A stretch of DNA of 64,000 nt, taken from an uncultured Pelagibacteraceae bacterium (GTDB lineage Bacteria > Pseudomonadota > Alphaproteobacteria > Pelagibacterales > Pelagibacteraceae). The DNA lies in NCBI GenBank assembly GCA_902598655.1, contig CACKCQ010000005.1, positions 1 through 64,000 of the forward strand, read 5' to 3'. The notes below the pieces were generated by a model. The model made no database searches. It was not told the origin of the DNA and saw only the letters and a list, made by a program, of their open reading frames with translations. Of the stretch, positions 50,674 through 59,198 are shown piece by piece; the first letter of the stretch is position 1; every line of letters begins with the position of its first letter. A program made the translations under genes and the position numbers.

Positions 50674-52088
50674 TTTTTTAAAGTTTGAAATGCTTTGAGA
50701 GCTGCATTTCTGGCTTCTTCATGTACAACTATTGGAGAAGGGTAATCAGAACCAATTTTAGTTTTTATAGCTTCTTGATATTTTGTTTCCATTTCCCATG
50801 GTTTATGAATAAATTTACTTGGAACTCTCTCAAGTTCAGGTACCCATTTTTTTACATACAAACCTTGTTTATCAAATTTTTCACCCTGCAATATAGGATT
50901 AAAAATTCTAAAGTAAGGAGCTGCATCTGCACCACAGCCTGCAACCCATTGCCATTGTGCAACATTGTTTGCTTCATTAAAATCTAACAAACAATTTCTA
51001 AAATGTTTTTCACCCTCTTTCCAATTAATTCTTAAATGTTTTACGAGAAAGGAACCAACTACCATTCTAATTCTATTATGCATCCAACCTGTTTCATAAA
51101 GTTGTCTCATCCCAGCATCAACAATTGGGTATCCAGTCAGACCATTTTTCCAAGCTTTCAAATTTTTTGCATTTTTATCCCATGGAAATTTATTAAATTC
51201 TTTTCTTAAATTACCTTTTAGCATTTCAGGAAAATAATTAATTAAACTATGTGAAAATTCTCTCCAGCCTAATTCATTTAGATATTTTTTAACACTAATA
51301 TTTTTTGATTTATATTTATAACATTTTTCCCAAATGTTACTTACATGTATTTGTCCGTTTCTAATAAATGGTGAAAGTTTTGACGAACCATTTATAGCTG
51401 GATAATCTCTATCAACTCCATATTTCAACATTCTATTTTCGACAAAATCATTTAAGTATTTTTCGGATTGTTTTTCTGTTGGGTCCCAATATTTTTCAAA
51501 TTTTTTATACCAATTTTTCTTTGGTAAAATTTGATCTGGAACATTATTATTTTTGAATAATTTTATTTTGCTCTTAACTTTTTTTACGTTTAATGATTTG
51601 TTTGGGATACTATCTAAGTAAATTTGCTCTCCAACTCTCCAAAATGGACTATAAACTTTGTAAGGGCTTCCATCATCTTTTGTAACATTATTATATTCAT
51701 TAAGAACATTTCCTTTAAAACATTTTGAAAGTATTTTGTTTTTTTTAAAAATTTTAATGAGATCATTATCTAACTTTAATTGAGATGGCTCATATATTTT
51801 ATTCCAAAATATAGAAATTTCTTGTTTGTCTTTGACTTTACTAAAAAAGGTTATCTCATCAGAAAATACTAATTCTAATTCAATATTGTATTTAATTAAT
51901 TCATCTTTAAAATTAATTAAAGATTTACTTACCCACCATTTTTGAGCTTCTCTAACATCATCAAAATTTTCCTTGTTATAAATATATAATGCTGTGACAG
52001 TATCGTAATTATTTGTTGCATAAGATAATGCAGAATTATTTTTTATTCTAAAATCGTCTCTTATCCAAACAACAGCTTTTTTTGACAT
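50670..52088 (-). CDS. phrB: deoxyribodipyrimidine photolyase
   Basis: A 472-residue class I DNA photolyase. N-terminal alpha/beta antenna domain opens VVWIRDDFRIKNNSAL at residues 6-21. The FAD domain has TGYPIVDAGMRQLYETGWMHNRIRMVVGSF near residues 320-349 and NVAQWQWVAGCGADAAPYFRIFNP near residues 378-401, containing the electron-transfer tryptophans and FAD-binding Asn/Asp. It repairs UV-made pyrimidine dimers with blue light, useful in surface seawater. It follows the ammonia-lyase-like gene by five bases on the minus strand. A cryptochrome is possible but the full-length class I pattern favours photolyase. Confidence 0.93.
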   Translation of the reverse strand: MSKKAVVWIRDDFRIKNNSALSYATNNYDTVTALYIYNKENFDDVREAQKWWVSKSLINFKDELIKYNIELELVFSDEITFFSKVKDKQEISIFWNKIYEPSQLKLDNDLIKIFKKNKILSKCFKGNVLNEYNNVTKDDGSPYKVYSPFWRVGEQIYLDSIPNKSLNVKKVKSKIKLFKNNNVPDQILPKKNWYKKFEKYWDPTEKQSEKYLNDFVENRMLKYGVDRDYPAINGSSKLSPFIRNGQIHVSNIWEKCYKYKSKNISVKKYLNELGWREFSHSLINYFPEMLKGNLRKEFNKFPWDKNAKNLKAWKNGLTGYPIVDAGMRQLYETGWMHNRIRMVVGSFLVKHLRINWKEGEKHFRNCLLDFNEANNVAQWQWVAGCGADAAPYFRIFNPILQGEKFDKQGLYVKKWVPELERVPSKFIHKPWEMETKYQEAIKTKIGSDYPSPIVVHEEARNAALKAFQTLKN

Positions 52089-52093
52089 ATAAT

Positions 52094-53227
52094 TTACTTT
52101 CTGCCTTTAGATAGCAATTGTTTATAAAGTTTTACATCTGCATTACCTTCGCATCCAATAACTAAAACGTTAGATTTTTCGTTAAGATTTATTAATTTCT
52201 TTGTTTTAGGATTATTACAGAGACTTATAAGACTAATAATTCCTGGTGTAGCACATTCACCACCTATTATTGATCTTTTACTCAGTTTCTTGTCTTTAAG
52301 CATTGCAACAGTTTTAGGAACTTTTGAGTCATTTACAGTGACACAACAATCACTAGCCTTTTTTAATACATGCCAAGGTATAAGAGACATTTCATTGCAT
52401 GACATACCACCCATTATACTTTCTTTTTTTATTTTAATTTTTTTTAAACTTTTGCTTTTTATGCTTTGGAGTACACAATCAGCTCCATCAGGTTCAACTA
52501 TTATTATTTTAGGAATTCTCTTGAAATATTTTGCAACTCCTGCAACTACACCTGCTGCCATGCCACCAACGCCAGCTTGAAGGAATATATGTGTAATATA
52601 ATGTGTAGTTTGTTTTGAAATTTCTTTAATCATAATTGAATAACCAGCCATAGTTAGCAAAGGAACATAACTATAATTCTTCGTAGATACATCTTGAACA
52701 ATATTCCAATTATTCTTTTTTGATAATTTTTTACACTCGTTTAATGAGCTTTCGTAATTACCTTTTACTCGAATTACATCAGCTCCAAATTTTTCAATTT
52801 CTTTTACTCTTGCTTCACTTACATATTGACTAACAAATATTTTACATTGTAAACCCAATCTTTGAGCGCCCCAAGCAACTGATCTACCATGATTTCCAGC
52901 TGTTGCAGATGATATTATTATATTTTTTTTCCTTTTAGATATTTTTTCTACAGCATATGCGCCACCTAAAGCTTTAAATGATTTTAAATGAAATCTTTTC
53001 GACTCATCTTTGTAAAAAATATTATTAAGTTTTAAATTTTTGTTTAGTTTCTCTAATTTTAATAATGGTGTTTTTTTATAGTTTTTCCACTTAGATATAG
53101 AATTAAACGCGTCAGTGATTATTTTTGACGAAATAATATTTAAAATATAGTTTCGATTAAAACTATAATTTTTATTCGATAAAAATTTTGTATATTTCCA
53201 TTTTCTATAACTATCAAAGCTTTTCAC
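52094..53227 (-). CDS. PLP-dependent ammonia-lyase (diaminopropionate ammonia-lyase-like)
   Basis: A 377-residue fold-type II PLP enzyme. The Schiff-base Lys is in LKSFKALGGAYAV near residue 84, the PLP phosphate loop GVGGMAAGV near residue 220, and SSATAGNHGRSVAWGAQRLGLQC near residues 104-126 is the second key block. These match diaminopropionate ammonia-lyase better than biosynthetic threonine dehydratase. It would release ammonia and a 2-oxo acid from a diamino or hydroxy amino acid. EutB of ectoine clusters is also a threonine-dehydratase-like enzyme, so a distant link to the DoeA-like gene at 17061 is possible. It starts one base after the GlnT-like gene, tying ammonia release to ammonia assimilation. 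Confidence 0.82.
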   Translation of the reverse strand: MKSFDSYRKWKYTKFLSNKNYSFNRNYILNIISSKIITDAFNSISKWKNYKKTPLLKLEKLNKNLKLNNIFYKDESKRFHLKSFKALGGAYAVEKISKRKKNIIISSATAGNHGRSVAWGAQRLGLQCKIFVSQYVSEARVKEIEKFGADVIRVKGNYESSLNECKKLSKKNNWNIVQDVSTKNYSYVPLLTMAGYSIMIKEISKQTTHYITHIFLQAGVGGMAAGVVAGVAKYFKRIPKIIIVEPDGADCVLQSIKSKSLKKIKIKKESIMGGMSCNEMSLIPWHVLKKASDCCVTVNDSKVPKTVAMLKDKKLSKRSIIGGECATPGIISLISLCNNPKTKKLINLNEKSNVLVIGCEGNADVKLYKQLLSKGRK

Positions 53228-53228
53228 T

Positions 53229-54554
53229 TTAACAGTCTAGAGTATTCTGTCTTTCCCATTTTGTAATTGGTTTGGACTTATCAAATTTTTCGTTGTCATT
53301 AAAATCTTTTAATTCCGAAGTCCTTAACTTGACGTAACTTTTAATTACTTCTTTTCCAAATGCTTTATTCATTTCTTTATTATTTTCAATTTTATCAAGA
53401 GAGTCTTTTAGTTCATTTGGTAATTTAGAAAGGTTTGGATATTTTTTATAATCCTCATACATATTACAAAAAAGAGGTTTGCCAGGATTAATTCTTTTAC
53501 TTAATCCCTCTATTCCTGCAGCTAATACACTAGCTTGAAGTAAATAAGGATTGGCGGATCCATCCATAAGTCTTAATTCAAATCTTCCTGGATCAGGAAC
53601 CCTTATCATATGTGTACGGTTATTTCCTGTATATGATATGCTGCTTGGAGACCATGTGGCACCAGATTTTGTTGGTGCAGCATTTATTCGTCTGTAACTA
53701 TTTATTGTTGGATTAAAAAAAGTAGATAAGGATGAAGCATGTTTCATGATGCCTCCTAAAAAGTTATAAGCTGTCTTACTAAGCCCAAGCTTATCATGTT
53801 TATCAAGAAAGATATTTTTCTTTCCTTTCCATAAAGAAATATGTGCATGACATCCGTTACCAGTTAAATTTTCAAAAGGTTTTGGCATAAATGTTGCTCT
53901 CAAATCATGCTTTTCTGCAATAGTTTTAACCATAAATTTAAAAAAAGTGTGTCTATCAGCAGTTTTTAGACAATCTGAATAATCCCAATTCATTTCAAAT
54001 TGCCCATTAGCATCTTCATGGTCATTTTGATAAGGGCCCCATCCCATTTCAATCATACAATCACATATTTCTTTTATAAGCTCATATCTTCTCATTAATG
54101 AAGACTGGTCATAACAAGGTTTAGATTGAGTATCTCTATTATCTGCAATTGTGTTCCCATCAGGAGAAATCAAAAAATACTCACACTCCACACCCGACTT
54201 CATGCTATATCCCAATTCAGATAATTTTTTTATTTGTTTTTTTAACATCACTCTTGGTGAAGCATCGACTGGTTTACCATTCATCCATAAATCTGAAGCC
54301 AACCATCCAACTTCTTTATTCCATGGTAGTTGAATTAAACTGTCAGGATCAGGTATTGCAAACATATCAGAATCAGCTGGTGTCATATCTAGCCAAGCTG
54401 CAAATCCAGCAAATCCAGCACCATTTACTTGCATATCTTTTATTGCATGAGCTGGAACCAATTTTGATCTTAAGACACCAAATAAATCTACAAAACTTAT
54501 CAAAAAATATTTAATTTTTTTTTGTTTTGAAATTTTAAATAAATTTTTTGCCAT
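53229..54554 (-). CDS. GlnT-like glutamine synthetase homologue
   Basis: A 441-residue glutamine-synthetase-family protein. The opening KYFLISFVDLFGVLRSKLVP near residues 15-34 is the beta-Grasp start, YQNDHEDANGQFEMNWDY near residue 175 is the ammonium/glutamate-binding block, NGCHAHISLWKG near residue 233, and the C-terminal RVPDPGRFELRLMDGSANPYL near residue 325. It is shorter than, and diverged from, the enzyme at 60145-61614 but of the same GlnT type; both end in TLDC/LDCL-like tails. Its place after Amt and before an ammonia-lyase suggests true glutamine synthesis or gamma-glutamylation of an amine. Sequence cannot decide. Confidence 0.88.
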   Translation of the reverse strand: MAKNLFKISKQKKIKYFLISFVDLFGVLRSKLVPAHAIKDMQVNGAGFAGFAAWLDMTPADSDMFAIPDPDSLIQLPWNKEVGWLASDLWMNGKPVDASPRVMLKKQIKKLSELGYSMKSGVECEYFLISPDGNTIADNRDTQSKPCYDQSSLMRRYELIKEICDCMIEMGWGPYQNDHEDANGQFEMNWDYSDCLKTADRHTFFKFMVKTIAEKHDLRATFMPKPFENLTGNGCHAHISLWKGKKNIFLDKHDKLGLSKTAYNFLGGIMKHASSLSTFFNPTINSYRRINAAPTKSGATWSPSSISYTGNNRTHMIRVPDPGRFELRLMDGSANPYLLQASVLAAGIEGLSKRINPGKPLFCNMYEDYKKYPNLSKLPNELKDSLDKIENNKEMNKAFGKEVIKSYVKLRTSELKDFNDNEKFDKSKPITKWERQNTLDC

Positions 54555-54571
54555 CTAATAACGTAACACAA

Positions 54572-54736
54572 TTATTTAAAAAATGATAAAAAGAAATCTT
54601 TGTAATAAATTAAATTTACACCAATAATAATTAATATCGCTATAATTACTCCATACTTTGCTTTTGGCCATGCAAGACGTGCCATTTTGCTAGGAGTTTT
54701 ATTTTCATTTTGATTATTTTCTTCAGAATTTTGCAT
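54572..54736 (-). CDS. small single-helix membrane protein (54 aa)
   Basis: ATG at 54736 gives 54 residues: a polar Asn/Glu-rich N-terminus, a basic segment (SKMARLAWPKAK) and one hydrophobic helix (VIIAILIIIGVNLIYY), then a short tail. A longer start at 54763 lies inside the terminator hairpin between this gene and the previous one, so 54736 is better. It sits in the methylamine/ammonium block between the other small membrane protein and the GlnT-like gene. No family recognised; an Amt- or GS-associated membrane microprotein is a guess. Confidence 0.6.
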   Translation of the reverse strand: MQNSEENNQNENKTPSKMARLAWPKAKYGVIIAILIIIGVNLIYYKDFFLSFFK

Positions 54737-54738
54737 TA

Positions 54739-54773
54739 AAAAAAAGAGGGCACAGTATTTCATGCGCCCTCTT
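54739..54773 (-). terminator. rho-independent terminator after the small Amt-linked gene
   Basis: An 8-bp stem (AAGAGGGC at 54744-54751 with GCCCTCTT at 54766-54773) and, on the minus strand, a run of eight T after it. It lies between the 73-residue protein gene and the 54-residue protein gene. It would end the Amt transcript, so the genes at 54572 and 53229 may need read-through or their own promoter. Confidence 0.85.
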
Positions 54774-54780
54774 AAAAGTT

Positions 54781-55002
54781 TTAACCGTCTGTTATATTGC
54801 TTTTCCAGTCGTTAGCACTTGGTTTTTTTCTGACGATTGCATTCATCTTACCATCTTCTTGTTTAGATGAAATAACATGCCAGCCAACCCAAATAAGAAT
54901 TGCTATTATAACTAGCACTCCTTCCGAACCAACACCTGGATAGACAGATCCTTGTACCTCAGAGGCACTTAAATGATCTATCCAATTTGATACTGTTGCC
55001 AT
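54781..55002 (-). CDS. small single-helix membrane protein next to Amt (73 aa)
   Basis: A 73-residue protein with an N-terminal polar segment (SNWIDHLSASEVQGSVYPGVGSEG), one hydrophobic helix (VLVIIAILIWVGWHVI near residues 30-45), then a charged cytoplasmic tail rich in Lys and Asn. It lies 13 bases downstream of the Amt gene with a ribosome site AGGAGG, and is followed by a strong terminator. Co-transcription with Amt and a membrane helix suggest an accessory subunit or regulator of ammonium/methylamine uptake. I know no family for it. Confidence 0.65.
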   Translation of the reverse strand: MATVSNWIDHLSASEVQGSVYPGVGSEGVLVIIAILIWVGWHVISSKQEDGKMNAIVRKKPSANDWKSNITDG

Positions 55003-55015
55003 TTACATACCTCCT

Positions 55016-56416
55016 TTATCTACTGGCCGAGACTACAGCTTTTTCGTCTTCTTTAGCCTCTTCCATAATTGTATAGTCAAGTCCTGCAAGTTCTACTTCT
55101 CTTGGTATTCTTAATTTACCCATTCCGTGAAGAACTTTTGCAATTATATATCCAGGAAGCATACCTAGTACAAAAAACATTATTATTGCACCGATAAACA
55201 TTCCAAGAGGATTAATTGCTGCATAATTAGTTCCATCCCACATAGCTCCAACACTGTATCCAGATGAAGGATAACCATTTAAAACGAAACCACATATTAC
55301 AAGACCAACAAATCCAGCATAACCATGAACAGCTACCGCTCCAACCGCATCGTCGATTTTATATTTTTTCTCGACCCAATAATGCATTTTGTAAGCTATA
55401 ACTACTCCGATCATACCGATTATCATTGATTGTATTGGATGATATAAATCATTACCAGCAGATGCACATATTATTCCCGCAAGTCCTGATGAATAAGTCC
55501 AGAAAGGATCTCCCTTCGAGACCACATACCCTGCTAACAACCCTCCAGATAACGACATTAAAAAGTTCATCGTTATTCCACTAAGTGTGGTGGGAGTTAG
55601 GTAGATGTTCGTTGCAGTAAAGAAAGTTACACCTTCCATACCATATTCAGGTCCAAGATCATAAATCGGAACATTACATGCAGCGTAAAAGCCCCAAAAA
55701 CCTGTATAGATTAAGAATAATCCAACAGTCACTAACCAAGGATTTCTTGGTCCAATGTTTCTTGGTTCTCCGCTAGATGAAAATTTTCCAATTCTTGGTC
55801 CTAAAACAATTAGAACACCTAAGGCAAAACCTCCGGCTATTGCGTGAATTACTCCAGAAGCATAAGCATCGTGATATCCTAATATTTTTAACATCCATCC
55901 ATCAAAGTGCCATCCCCATGAAGCATCTATTGTCCAGAAAACAGATCCAATTGCAATTGCAAGTATTCCAAATGCAAAAGTAGTTATCCTTTCAATAACC
56001 GCTCCAGATACAATTGAAGCTGCAGTCCATGAAAATAATAAAAAGGCTGCCCAGAAGACACCCATTATATGATCATTAAGATTTACGGCCATCAATGCAT
56101 TTGTAGGATTAGCAAGATCATTTCCACCAAATCCACCTCCAAGAACTAGACCAGTACTTTCGGTCATAATCGAAGGAGCTAATCCTGGTCCTGTTGGAAA
56201 TGCCCAGTATATCCACCAACCAAAGAAAAACCATGTGACTGTTACCAGTGGTATCAGCATTGTATTTTTCATAAGAGTGTGTTGGTGATGTTTGTAACGA
56301 GATGCTCCAACTTCATACATACAGAAACCCACGTGGATCAAAAACATAAGAACCACAGTTACCCAATAGTAAAATTCTGTAAATAAGGTTGTGAGAGCAC
56401 CTAATTGATCAGTCAT
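55016..56416 (-). CDS. amt: ammonium transporter (Amt/MEP family)
   Basis: A 466-residue Amt with about 11 or 12 helices. The start GALTTLFTEFYYWVTVVLMFLIHVGFCMYEVGASRYKH near residues 5-42, DASWGWHFDGWMLKILGYHDAYASGVIHAIAGG near residues 162-194 (pore His and the ammonium site area) and VGAVAVHGYAGFVGLV near residue 354 (second pore His) are visible. It moves ammonium and often methylammonium. A strong ribosome site (GGAGAGAG) precedes it. The NMG-synthase genes lie just upstream, so methylamine is a likely physiological substrate. No PII gene (glnK) follows as is typical; small membrane proteins do instead. Confidence 0.92.
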   Translation of the reverse strand: MTDQLGALTTLFTEFYYWVTVVLMFLIHVGFCMYEVGASRYKHHQHTLMKNTMLIPLVTVTWFFFGWWIYWAFPTGPGLAPSIMTESTGLVLGGGFGGNDLANPTNALMAVNLNDHIMGVFWAAFLLFSWTAASIVSGAVIERITTFAFGILAIAIGSVFWTIDASWGWHFDGWMLKILGYHDAYASGVIHAIAGGFALGVLIVLGPRIGKFSSSGEPRNIGPRNPWLVTVGLFLIYTGFWGFYAACNVPIYDLGPEYGMEGVTFFTATNIYLTPTTLSGITMNFLMSLSGGLLAGYVVSKGDPFWTYSSGLAGIICASAGNDLYHPIQSMIIGMIGVVIAYKMHYWVEKKYKIDDAVGAVAVHGYAGFVGLVICGFVLNGYPSSGYSVGAMWDGTNYAAINPLGMFIGAIIMFFVLGMLPGYIIAKVLHGMGKLRIPREVELAGLDYTIMEEAKEDEKAVVSASR

Positions 56417-56444
56417 ATTTCTCTCTCCTATTAATAGTTAATAG

Positions 56445-56473
56445 ACTCTATGAAATTTTTTTTACGCTGACAA
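56445..56473 (-). promoter_or_regulatory. candidate sigma-70-type promoter for amt
   Basis: On the minus strand, TTGTCA (56468-56473) and TAGAGT (56445-56450) are spaced by 17 bases, 28 bases before the amt ATG. The -35 box matches five of six consensus bases and the -10 four of six. This fits the 116-base gap (56417-56532) after the preceding gene. Experimental support is absent. Confidence 0.4.
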
Positions 56474-56532
56474 TTTTATTTTATTTATAAAAAGTAGAAG
56501 TTAATAATTATTTTATCAACTTGAAATTGAAA

Positions 56533-56943
56533 TTAGAATTTTAAATATGCTTTTTTAAGGTCAACCAGAGGATGATTCGGGGACATTTGAAACTTTACCA
56601 ATAATTCTCTAGCTATCATATCTCTATCTTGCTGATTATTAGGTAATTTTATTTTACTTGGTATAGTTACCCAACCGTTAGCATTTCTATCGAATACAGC
56701 AGGTCTATTTTCTTCATAACCCATATGAACATCTTCTAACCAATTAAGATCATCCCAACCCATAGCTTCTATATATTTTTTTAAAAATGGAGTGAGTCGA
56801 CTATAGTCGGGCAAAAGATTAACGTCATATCGATAGCCAATTGTTTGGCCAATCATTTTTTCTCTAGCAGTCTCTTTTTTCTTGCCTAATTGACCTTTGA
56901 TCTCTTTTGATTTGACTTTTTTCTTACCTTTTTTCTTTGGCAT
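56533..56943 (-). CDS. uncharacterised basic protein in the NMG-synthase operon (136 aa)
   Basis: A 136-residue protein with a very lysine-rich N-terminus (PKKKGKKKVKSKEIKG) followed by a folded-looking domain: IGYRYDVNLLPDYSRLTPFLKKYIEAMGWDDLNWLEDVHMGYEENRPAVF near residues 36-85 and ARELLVKFQMSPNHPLVDLKKAYL at the end. No signal peptide, helix or known motif is seen. It begins eight bases after the MgsC-like gene on the minus strand and is the last gene before the amt promoter region. Position suggests an accessory or assembly factor for N-methylglutamate synthase. I do not recognise the family. Confidence 0.8.
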   Translation of the reverse strand: MPKKKGKKKVKSKEIKGQLGKKKETAREKMIGQTIGYRYDVNLLPDYSRLTPFLKKYIEAMGWDDLNWLEDVHMGYEENRPAVFDRNANGWVTIPSKIKLPNNQQDRDMIARELLVKFQMSPNHPLVDLKKAYLKF

Positions 56944-56951
56944 ATTTGCTA

Positions 56952-58343
56952 TTAGATTTTATGGAAATCTTTAACTCCTACTGTATGATTTGTTCCTGCA
57001 AGAGGCACTTTAGCTAAAGCAGAAGCCTCCATTGTTAATGCAGCCATATCTTCTGGTTCTAGCGAGTGAATATTTGTTTTTCCACATGCTCTAGCCAACA
57101 ATTGAGCCTCCAATGTCATCGCATGCAAGTAATTATACACTCTTAATGCTGCATCATCAGGATTTAATCTTTTTCTTAATTTAGGATCTTGAGTAGCAAC
57201 TCCTACCGGACATCTACCCGTGTGACAGTGATAGCAATGACCTGCGGGAACACCCATTTCTTTTTCAAAGTTAGATTCTGGTATTTCTTTATTGCAATTT
57301 AAAGCAACCATTGCACCTGTTCCGATTGCAATTGCGTCTGCACCAAGTGCTAAAGCTTTAGCCATATCTGCTCCATCTCTAACACCACCTGCATAAATTA
57401 AAGTTACTTTTCCAGTTTTACCTACATCATCCAAAGCTCTTCTTGCTTCTCTAATTCCAGCAATTCCTGGGATACCTGTGTTTGCAGCTGCAATGTGTGG
57501 TCCAGCACCTGTTGAACCCTCCATTCCATCAAGATAAATTGAATCTGGATCACATTTTGCTGCCATCCTAACATCATCATAAACTTTTGCTGCTCCAAGT
57601 TTTAATTGAATTGGTACTTTGTTTTTTGTCAATTCTCTAAGCTCTTGAACTTTTAAAGCTAAATCATCTGGACCCAGCCAATCAGGATGTCTTGCTGGAG
57701 ATCTTTGATCAATACCTGCAGGTAGCGATCTCATTTCTGCAACTTGGTCAGTAACTTTTTGACCCATCAAATGACCACCCATTCCAACTTTTTGTCCTTG
57801 TCCAATAAATACCTCAATTCCATCAGCTAGTTGTGCATGGTGTGGGTTAAAACCGTATCTTGATTGTATGCACTGATAAAACCATTTTTCTGAATATCTT
57901 CTCTCATCTGGTATCATTCCACCTTCACCAGAACATGTTGCACTGCCAGCCATTGTAGCACCTCTAGCTAATGCAGTTTTTGCTTCGTAAGATAAAGCTC
58001 CAAAACTCATTCCCGTAATGTAAACTGGAATATCAAGCTCAATTGGATTTTCACATCTTGGACCAATAATAGTTTTGGTCTCACATTTTTCTCTGTAACC
58101 TTCAATAACAAATCTTGTTAATGTACCTGGCAAGAAAACTAGATCATCAAAAGTAGGTATCTTTTTCATCAAAGCCATTCCTCTCATTCTGTATCTTCCT
58201 AATTCGGCTTTGATATGAATGTCGTCCATAACTTCTGGAGTAAAAATAGCGTTGTGTCCCAACAAACTTTTGTTTCTTGAAGCTATTCCATTACCATTAG
58301 AATGTCCGTTTGATTTTCCATTACCATTTTTTTTCTTTGCCAT
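56952..58343 (-). CDS. mgsC: FMN-binding glutamate synthase-like protein (N-methylglutamate synthase subunit MgsC/GlxD-like)
   Basis: A 463-residue glutamate-synthase central/FMN domain protein. ITGMSFGALSYEAKTALARGATMAG near residues 109-133, QLKLGAAKVYDD near residue 248, SIYLDGMEGSTGAGPHIAAANTGIPG near residues 270-295 and the Fe-S motif CYHCHTGRCPVGVATQDP near residues 371-388 are visible. Stand-alone in N-methylglutamate synthase, with glutaminase-like and GXGXG subunits, it joins methylamine with glutamate-derived carbon. It abuts the GXGXG gene. The N-terminus carries a Gly-Asn-rich stretch (NGNGKSNGHSNGNG) of unknown use. Confidence 0.88.
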   Translation of the reverse strand: MAKKKNGNGKSNGHSNGNGIASRNKSLLGHNAIFTPEVMDDIHIKAELGRYRMRGMALMKKIPTFDDLVFLPGTLTRFVIEGYREKCETKTIIGPRCENPIELDIPVYITGMSFGALSYEAKTALARGATMAGSATCSGEGGMIPDERRYSEKWFYQCIQSRYGFNPHHAQLADGIEVFIGQGQKVGMGGHLMGQKVTDQVAEMRSLPAGIDQRSPARHPDWLGPDDLALKVQELRELTKNKVPIQLKLGAAKVYDDVRMAAKCDPDSIYLDGMEGSTGAGPHIAAANTGIPGIAGIREARRALDDVGKTGKVTLIYAGGVRDGADMAKALALGADAIAIGTGAMVALNCNKEIPESNFEKEMGVPAGHCYHCHTGRCPVGVATQDPKLRKRLNPDDAALRVYNYLHAMTLEAQLLARACGKTNIHSLEPEDMAALTMEASALAKVPLAGTNHTVGVKDFHKI

Positions 58344-59198
58344 TTAAATTGCTCCTTTTTTTTCTGTAGGCTCAAGAGCATCGTAATTCCAAAGTTTTTT
58401 TCCTGCTACAACTTTGGTCATCTTAGAAACATCGAAGTTTTCTCCGATCTCCGCAACCTTTAATTTTCTTTTAAGCCAGTCTTGATCTGAATCAGTTAAT
58501 TCAGCTTCGACAGCATCACTACCAAATGATCCAATTTTTCCACCTACAAAAATTGTCCCATCATACATAGAATCTCCTAAATTTATTCCAACATCTCCAA
58601 GAATAATAATTCGCCCTCTCTGCATCATAAAACCTGTAAAAGCACCAGCATCTCCGCCAATAATTATTGTTCCACCTTTTTGATCAATTCCTGTTCTGGC
58701 ACCTACGCTTCCTTTGCATATCAGATCTCCACCTCTAATTGCCGCACCAAAACAAGACCCTGCATTTTTTTCAATTACTACTTTTCCTGCCATCATATTT
58801 TCTGCACATGACCATCCCACTCTTCCATTAATTCTAACAATAGGACCATCCATTGATCCACACCCAAAGTAACCCAAACTACCTTCAAATATTAAATTTA
58901 ATTTATTGAGAATTCCAACTCCCAAGCTATGTTTTCCCTGTGGGTTCTTTATTACAATAGTTCCGTATCCATCTTTCATTAATTCATCAATTTTTTTATT
59001 TGCTTCACGACAATCCATGTTCTTAACGTCAATTTCAGTTCTTTTGTTAAAATCTACATCATATGTCCCAAAGTAATAAAAATTCTCTGCCTCATCTGGA
59101 TTAAAAAATTTTTGTTGTGTTTTTCCAGTTAAGACTTCTGTGTGAAGTCCCATTGATTGAGCTTTACTTTTTTTTTCTGATGTTTTTAAATTTGCCAT
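58344..59198 (-). CDS. mgsB: GXGXG domain protein (N-methylglutamate synthase subunit MgsB/GlxC-like)
   Basis: A 284-residue protein with a right-handed beta-helix of the GltB C-terminal (GXGXG) type: FEGSLGYFGCGSMDGPIVRINGRVGWSCAENMMAGKVVIEKNAGSCFGAAIRGGDLICKGSVGARTGIDQKGG runs near residues 108-180 with repeated glycine turns. It has no catalytic role of its own and supports the synthase complex. It overlaps the amidotransferase gene end by 13 bases and its stop abuts the next gene start, so three subunits are coupled. Length agrees with GlxC-type proteins. Confidence 0.88.
   Translation of the reverse strand: MANLKTSEKKSKAQSMGLHTEVLTGKTQQKFFNPDEAENFYYFGTYDVDFNKRTEIDVKNMDCREANKKIDELMKDGYGTIVIKNPQGKHSLGVGILNKLNLIFEGSLGYFGCGSMDGPIVRINGRVGWSCAENMMAGKVVIEKNAGSCFGAAIRGGDLICKGSVGARTGIDQKGGTIIIGGDAGAFTGFMMQRGRIIILGDVGINLGDSMYDGTIFVGGKIGSFGSDAVEAELTDSDQDWLKRKLKVAEIGENFDVSKMTKVVAGKKLWNYDALEPTEKKGAI

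Noticed and set aside
54149..54514. 121-residue plus-strand frame
   Set aside because: It lies wholly antisense to the GlnT-like gene, whose active-site motifs are clear; the frame is His/Gln/Leu-rich shadow sequence.
54737..54763. N-terminal extension of the 54-residue protein from ATG 54763
   Set aside because: The ATG lies in the loop of the terminator hairpin and the extra residues come from its T-run; ATG 54736 is preferred.
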